Of a stretch of 9,038 nucleotides of DNA, positions 6,494-9,038 are shown in pieces. This stretch comes from Clostridiales bacterium (GTDB lineage: Bacteria > Bacillota > Clostridia > Tissierellales > Sedimentibacteraceae), in NCBI GenBank assembly GCA_003483345.1, contig DMWH01000247.1:3628-12665 (forward strand), in the 5' to 3' direction. Under the pieces are notes generated by a model that saw only the letters and a list, made by a program, of their open reading frames with translations, was not told the DNA's origin and ran no database searches. Made by a program: the position numbers and the translations under genes. Positions within the stretch are counted from its first letter, which is position 1, and each line of letters begins with the position of its first letter.

Positions 6494-6525
6494 CTTGAAC
6501 TTTTTTGCATGCAATTTTTTTCAAG
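6494..6525. promoter_or_regulatory. Candidate activator (enhancer) site: two-tier 32-bp dyad
   Basis: A perfect 10-bp palindrome TTGCATGCAA (6505-6514) is nested inside an outer CTTGAA (6494-6499)/TTCAAG (6520-6525) inverted repeat that shares exactly the same axis. The axis lies about 98 bases upstream of the predicted ptb transcription start, the usual distance for sigma-54 enhancer sites. I infer it is bound by the Fis-type domain of the activator encoded next to it. Confidence 0.6.
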
Positions 6526-6529
6526 AAAG

Positions 6530-6552
6530 TTGCATTTTGCAAAAAATTGCAA
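6530..6552. promoter_or_regulatory. Candidate second enhancer site: repeated TTGCA/TGCAA boxes
   Basis: TTGCA-N3-TGCAA (6530-6542) is followed by a further TTGCAA (6547-6552), itself palindromic. These repeat the core of the dyad at 6505-6514 and lie about 119-141 bases upstream of the predicted ptb start. They end two bases before the activator stop codon. Paired sites with a shared core fit cooperative binding by an enhancer-binding protein; this is inference. Confidence 0.5.
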
Positions 6553-6553
6553 A

Positions 6554-7942
6554 TTAAAAAATGCCGTATTTCTCCATTTTATAATATAAGGACCTTAAAG
6601 ATATACCCAGCTCTTTGGCAGTTCGGGTTTTATTCTTGTCAAATTTCAAATATACACTTTCAATATATGCAGATTCTGTTTTACTCAATACCCTATCCAA
6701 AGTTGAAACATCATCATCAGTTAATACTGTACTCTTAACCGTATTTTGAACTTTATTTGAATTCAGCTGGGGTAAATGTGTTGTCCTGATAACCCTTTCA
6801 TTTATATTCATATATATTATCGCCCGGCCGATAATATTTTCCAATTCTCTTACGTTGCCCGGCCATTCATGAGACATCAAAACATCTAATGCATCATTTG
6901 ATATATCAACAATATTTCTTCCGTATTCATCATTAAACTTTGCAATAAAACTTTTTACCAATAAGGGGATATCTTCAATCCTTTCTCTAAGAGGAGGTAT
7001 ATTTATCGGCAGAATGCTGAGTCTGTAAAATAAGTCCTCTCTAAATTTTCCTTCCCTCACGGATTTTGCCAAATCCGCATTAGTTGCTGCAATTACCCTT
7101 ACATCTACAGGAATATTCTTATTGCTTCCGACACGCATTATTTCTTTTTCCTGCAGAACTCTTAAAAGTTTTGCCTGAGTATTTAAACTGATTTCAGAAA
7201 TCTCATCAAGGAATATGGTGCCTTTGTCTGCCTCTTCGAAAAGACCCTTTTTGCCTCCCTTTAATGCTCCGGTAAATGAGCCTTCATCATACCCGAAAAG
7301 CTCGCTTTCAAGAAGTGAATCAGTCAGTGCGGCACAATTTACCCTTACAAAATTTTTGTGTGAGCGGGAGCTTTGAGCATGGATTGAATTAGCGAACAAT
7401 TCCTTGCCCGTACCGCTTTCGCCTCTTAAGAGAACAGTTGCCGGAACCTTAGCAGCCTTTTCTATCAGATTCCTTACTTGATTTATTGCTTTTGAGTTCC
7501 CGATAATATCTTCAGGTTTATATTTATAAGTTAGTTCTCTTAACTTTTTTTCAGCTTCCTCTAATTTATCGGTCAAGTCCTTTATAGTAGAAATATCATG
7601 AAGAACGGCAACACTTCCCTTCAATTTGCCATTTACATTAATTGGTGCTGCTTGAGCTACAACAGTCTTGCCGCTTGGTCTTAATTTTAATTTTGTATTT
7701 TCTACGGGTTTCTTTGTTGAAAGCACTTTCATATGCACGCTTTCTTCTCCGTCTTCAATATCATAGAGTGCATTCTTGCCTATTATATCGTCATGCTCAA
7801 TTCCGGTTATTTTTGTATAAGCCGGATTAACTAAGATATGCTCGCCTTTTTCGTCTACAACACTTATTGCATCCTGTGTTGCAAGAAAAACCGCCTCTAA
7901 CATTCCTTGGTAATCCATGCTGTTAAAATTAATTTTTTGCAT
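6554..7942 (-). CDS. PAS-domain sigma-54-dependent transcriptional activator
   Basis: Enhancer-binding protein that uses ATP hydrolysis to open sigma-54 promoters; very likely controls the ptb operon directly downstream. 462 aa in three parts: an N-terminal PAS sensor (about 12-118), a helical linker rich in charged residues (about 119-142), an AAA+ domain (about 146-375) and a C-terminal Fis-type helix-turn-helix (about 436-462, TRTAKELGISLRSLYYKM). AAA+ motifs: Walker A GESGTGKE at 174-181, sigma-54 contact loop GSFTGA at 221-226 (usually GAFTGA), Walker B GTIFLDE at 241-247, arginine-finger region FREDLFYRL at 300-308 and sensor II GNVRELEN at 362-369. No receiver domain is present, so control is probably by a small ligand or redox signal at PAS. 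ATG 7942 has AAGAGG at 7951-7956. It has the role of Bacillus BkdR but is shorter than that protein, so I give no symbol. Confidence 0.93.
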   Translation of the reverse strand: MQKINFNSMDYQGMLEAVFLATQDAISVVDEKGEHILVNPAYTKITGIEHDDIIGKNALYDIEDGEESVHMKVLSTKKPVENTKLKLRPSGKTVVAQAAPINVNGKLKGSVAVLHDISTIKDLTDKLEEAEKKLRELTYKYKPEDIIGNSKAINQVRNLIEKAAKVPATVLLRGESGTGKELFANSIHAQSSRSHKNFVRVNCAALTDSLLESELFGYDEGSFTGALKGGKKGLFEEADKGTIFLDEISEISLNTQAKLLRVLQEKEIMRVGSNKNIPVDVRVIAATNADLAKSVREGKFREDLFYRLSILPINIPPLRERIEDIPLLVKSFIAKFNDEYGRNIVDISNDALDVLMSHEWPGNVRELENIIGRAIIYMNINERVIRTTHLPQLNSNKVQNTVKSTVLTDDDVSTLDRVLSKTESAYIESVYLKFDKNKTRTAKELGISLRSLYYKMEKYGIF

Positions 7943-7957
7943 CTTTAATACCTCTTC

Positions 7958-9038
7958 CTAAGGCTCTAAAGGCTCTTTTGAAACTTCTATTGTTACGGTT
8001 TCTTTGCTTAATGAAATTTCCTTGAAAGTAAATTCAGAAACGCAGTCTAAATTGACAGTGTTTATACCATTAACTGTTTCTGATAAATCCAGGGTTAAAA
8101 TTAAATCTTCTTTTTTCAGTGAATTAACTAAGGTTGAAGTTCCCCGCACAGTAACCGTTATTTCTTCTTCTGTTTCCTTTATCTCTACATCACTGTTTTC
8201 AATTTTATTTATAAACTGAATATCATCATAGCTGTATCTTAGATCTCTTTCAATAATTTTTTCTACCACGGCATTTACAACCGGTTTAGTTTCCATATCC
8301 AAAAATACCAAACCTTCTGCATTCAAAATGTTTCTGGTTGAAAGTATATTGTTGTATGCACCGGTAATATCCAGTTCTTCTAAGGTAAGTTTCTTAAATG
8401 TATCTAATACATCCTGCTCTGCGGCTATCCTCACTCTTTCAGGTTTAACGGTTACATCGACCAATTCATAACCTTCTTCCGGTATTCCTGTAATTGTTGG
8501 TTCAAGAGCTACATATTTAGTAGGATATATCGGAACTGTAACCTTTACATTTCCTATTGGAGCCGATAAGAATATTTCATTGTCAGTATCATCATATATC
8601 CTTACCGGAACAGTCTTAACCACATCATCCATGGCACCTTCGATATTTATTGTAGCAACTGCTTTATCAGCTGAATTTACAACACTTCTTGGTCCTGTTA
8701 TCTTTACTGATGACGGATTTGGAACTGTTTGTGCTCTGTAATAGTTCTTAGCATGTTCTCCTTCAAATTGAACCGTAACATCCATAACCTTAGAAATTAC
8801 TCCTTCTATGTTGCATGCTATTTGCGAAGGATATACTCCTACCACATCAACACCGCTTGGTCCTACAACTTCTACCTTTGCATTTCTTATTCCTTCATTA
8901 AAACCCAAGACATCTATATAGGCAGAAAAATCCCTGCTGCTTATTTTTTCCAATTGCTCTGTTAATCCGGTTGCTTTTACTGTTACGGTTATATTTTCCT
9001 TGTCTTGATTCATTATTACTAAATTAGATTTTTCCAGG
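7958..9038 (-). CDS. YbbR/CdaR-like repeat protein (5' end cut by window)
   Basis: C-terminal 359 residues of a YbbR-domain protein. I see about four repeats of roughly 80 residues. The first visible one (ITVTVKATGL...) and the last (ITVTVRGTST...) resemble each other closely, and the third has the typical TITGIPEEGYEL...VTVKPERVRIAA pattern. Family members have an N-terminal membrane anchor with extracytoplasmic repeats; the best known, CdaR, regulates the diadenylate cyclase CdaA. The anchor would lie outside the window. The frame is open to the edge (upstream codons read LEKSNLVI), and ATG 9013 has no ribosome-binding site and would split a repeat, so it is not the true start. The usual partners cdaA and glmM cannot be seen; the next gene here is the sigma-54 activator, 15 bases away. 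Confidence 0.85.
   Translation of the reverse strand, partial: LEKSNLVIMNQDKENITVTVKATGLTEQLEKISSRDFSAYIDVLGFNEGIRNAKVEVVGPSGVDVVGVYPSQIACNIEGVISKVMDVTVQFEGEHAKNYYRAQTVPNPSSVKITGPRSVVNSADKAVATINIEGAMDDVVKTVPVRIYDDTDNEIFLSAPIGNVKVTVPIYPTKYVALEPTITGIPEEGYELVDVTVKPERVRIAAEQDVLDTFKKLTLEELDITGAYNNILSTRNILNAEGLVFLDMETKPVVNAVVEKIIERDLRYSYDDIQFINKIENSDVEIKETEEEITVTVRGTSTLVNSLKKEDLILTLDLSETVNGINTVNLDCVSEFTFKEISLSKETVTIEVSKEPLEP

Noticed and set aside
7958..9013. Complete YbbR-like gene starting at ATG 9013
   Set aside because: The frame continues open to the window edge, no ribosome-binding site precedes 9013, and a start there would remove part of a repeat and the expected membrane anchor.

Overview
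The window reads as a low-GC, anaerobic Firmicute of the Clostridia type that ferments amino acids. The grounds are AT-rich DNA, strong AGGAGG ribosome-binding sites, ferredoxin-dependent 2-oxoacid oxidation, a phosphotransbutyrylase/butyrate kinase pair and a sigma-54 enhancer-binding protein. I cannot name the genus from sequence alone. All ten genes lie on the minus strand, so the biological reading order runs from high to low coordinates.

Region A (9038-6554): the C-terminal part of a YbbR/CdaR-like repeat protein, cut by the window edge, is followed after 15 bases by a PAS/AAA+/Fis-type sigma-54 activator. Region B (6553-6397) is a compact control region. It holds clustered TTGCA/TGCAA dyads just after the activator gene, then a Rho-independent terminator, then a textbook -24/-12 sigma-54 promoter whose predicted start lies about 14 bases before the next gene. 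Region C (6396-1124) is a tight operon: ptb (phosphate acyltransferase), buk (acyl kinase), a GTG-started P-loop ATPase of unknown role, and four subunits of a 2-oxoacid:ferredoxin oxidoreductase (delta ferredoxin, alpha VorB, beta, gamma). Several junctions overlap or nearly touch. Region D (1123-918) is non-coding; it contains a possible sigma-A promoter and a GGGGACA-type REP-like inverted repeat. Region E (917-1) is the N-terminal 305 codons of a branched-chain aminotransferase that runs off the window.

Together the genes make a complete oxidative Stickland-type route for valine, leucine and isoleucine. The aminotransferase makes the branched 2-oxoacid; the oxidoreductase converts it to the branched acyl-CoA, CO2 and reduced ferredoxin; Ptb makes the acyl phosphate; and Buk makes ATP plus the branched short-chain acid. 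The layout is an anaerobic counterpart of the Bacillus bkd operon, which is also sigma-54 driven, with the NAD-linked dehydrogenase complex replaced by a ferredoxin enzyme. The least explained parts are the P-loop ATPase inside the operon, the dyad-rich enhancer region, the activator's GSFTGA loop, and the REP-like element before the aminotransferase gene.
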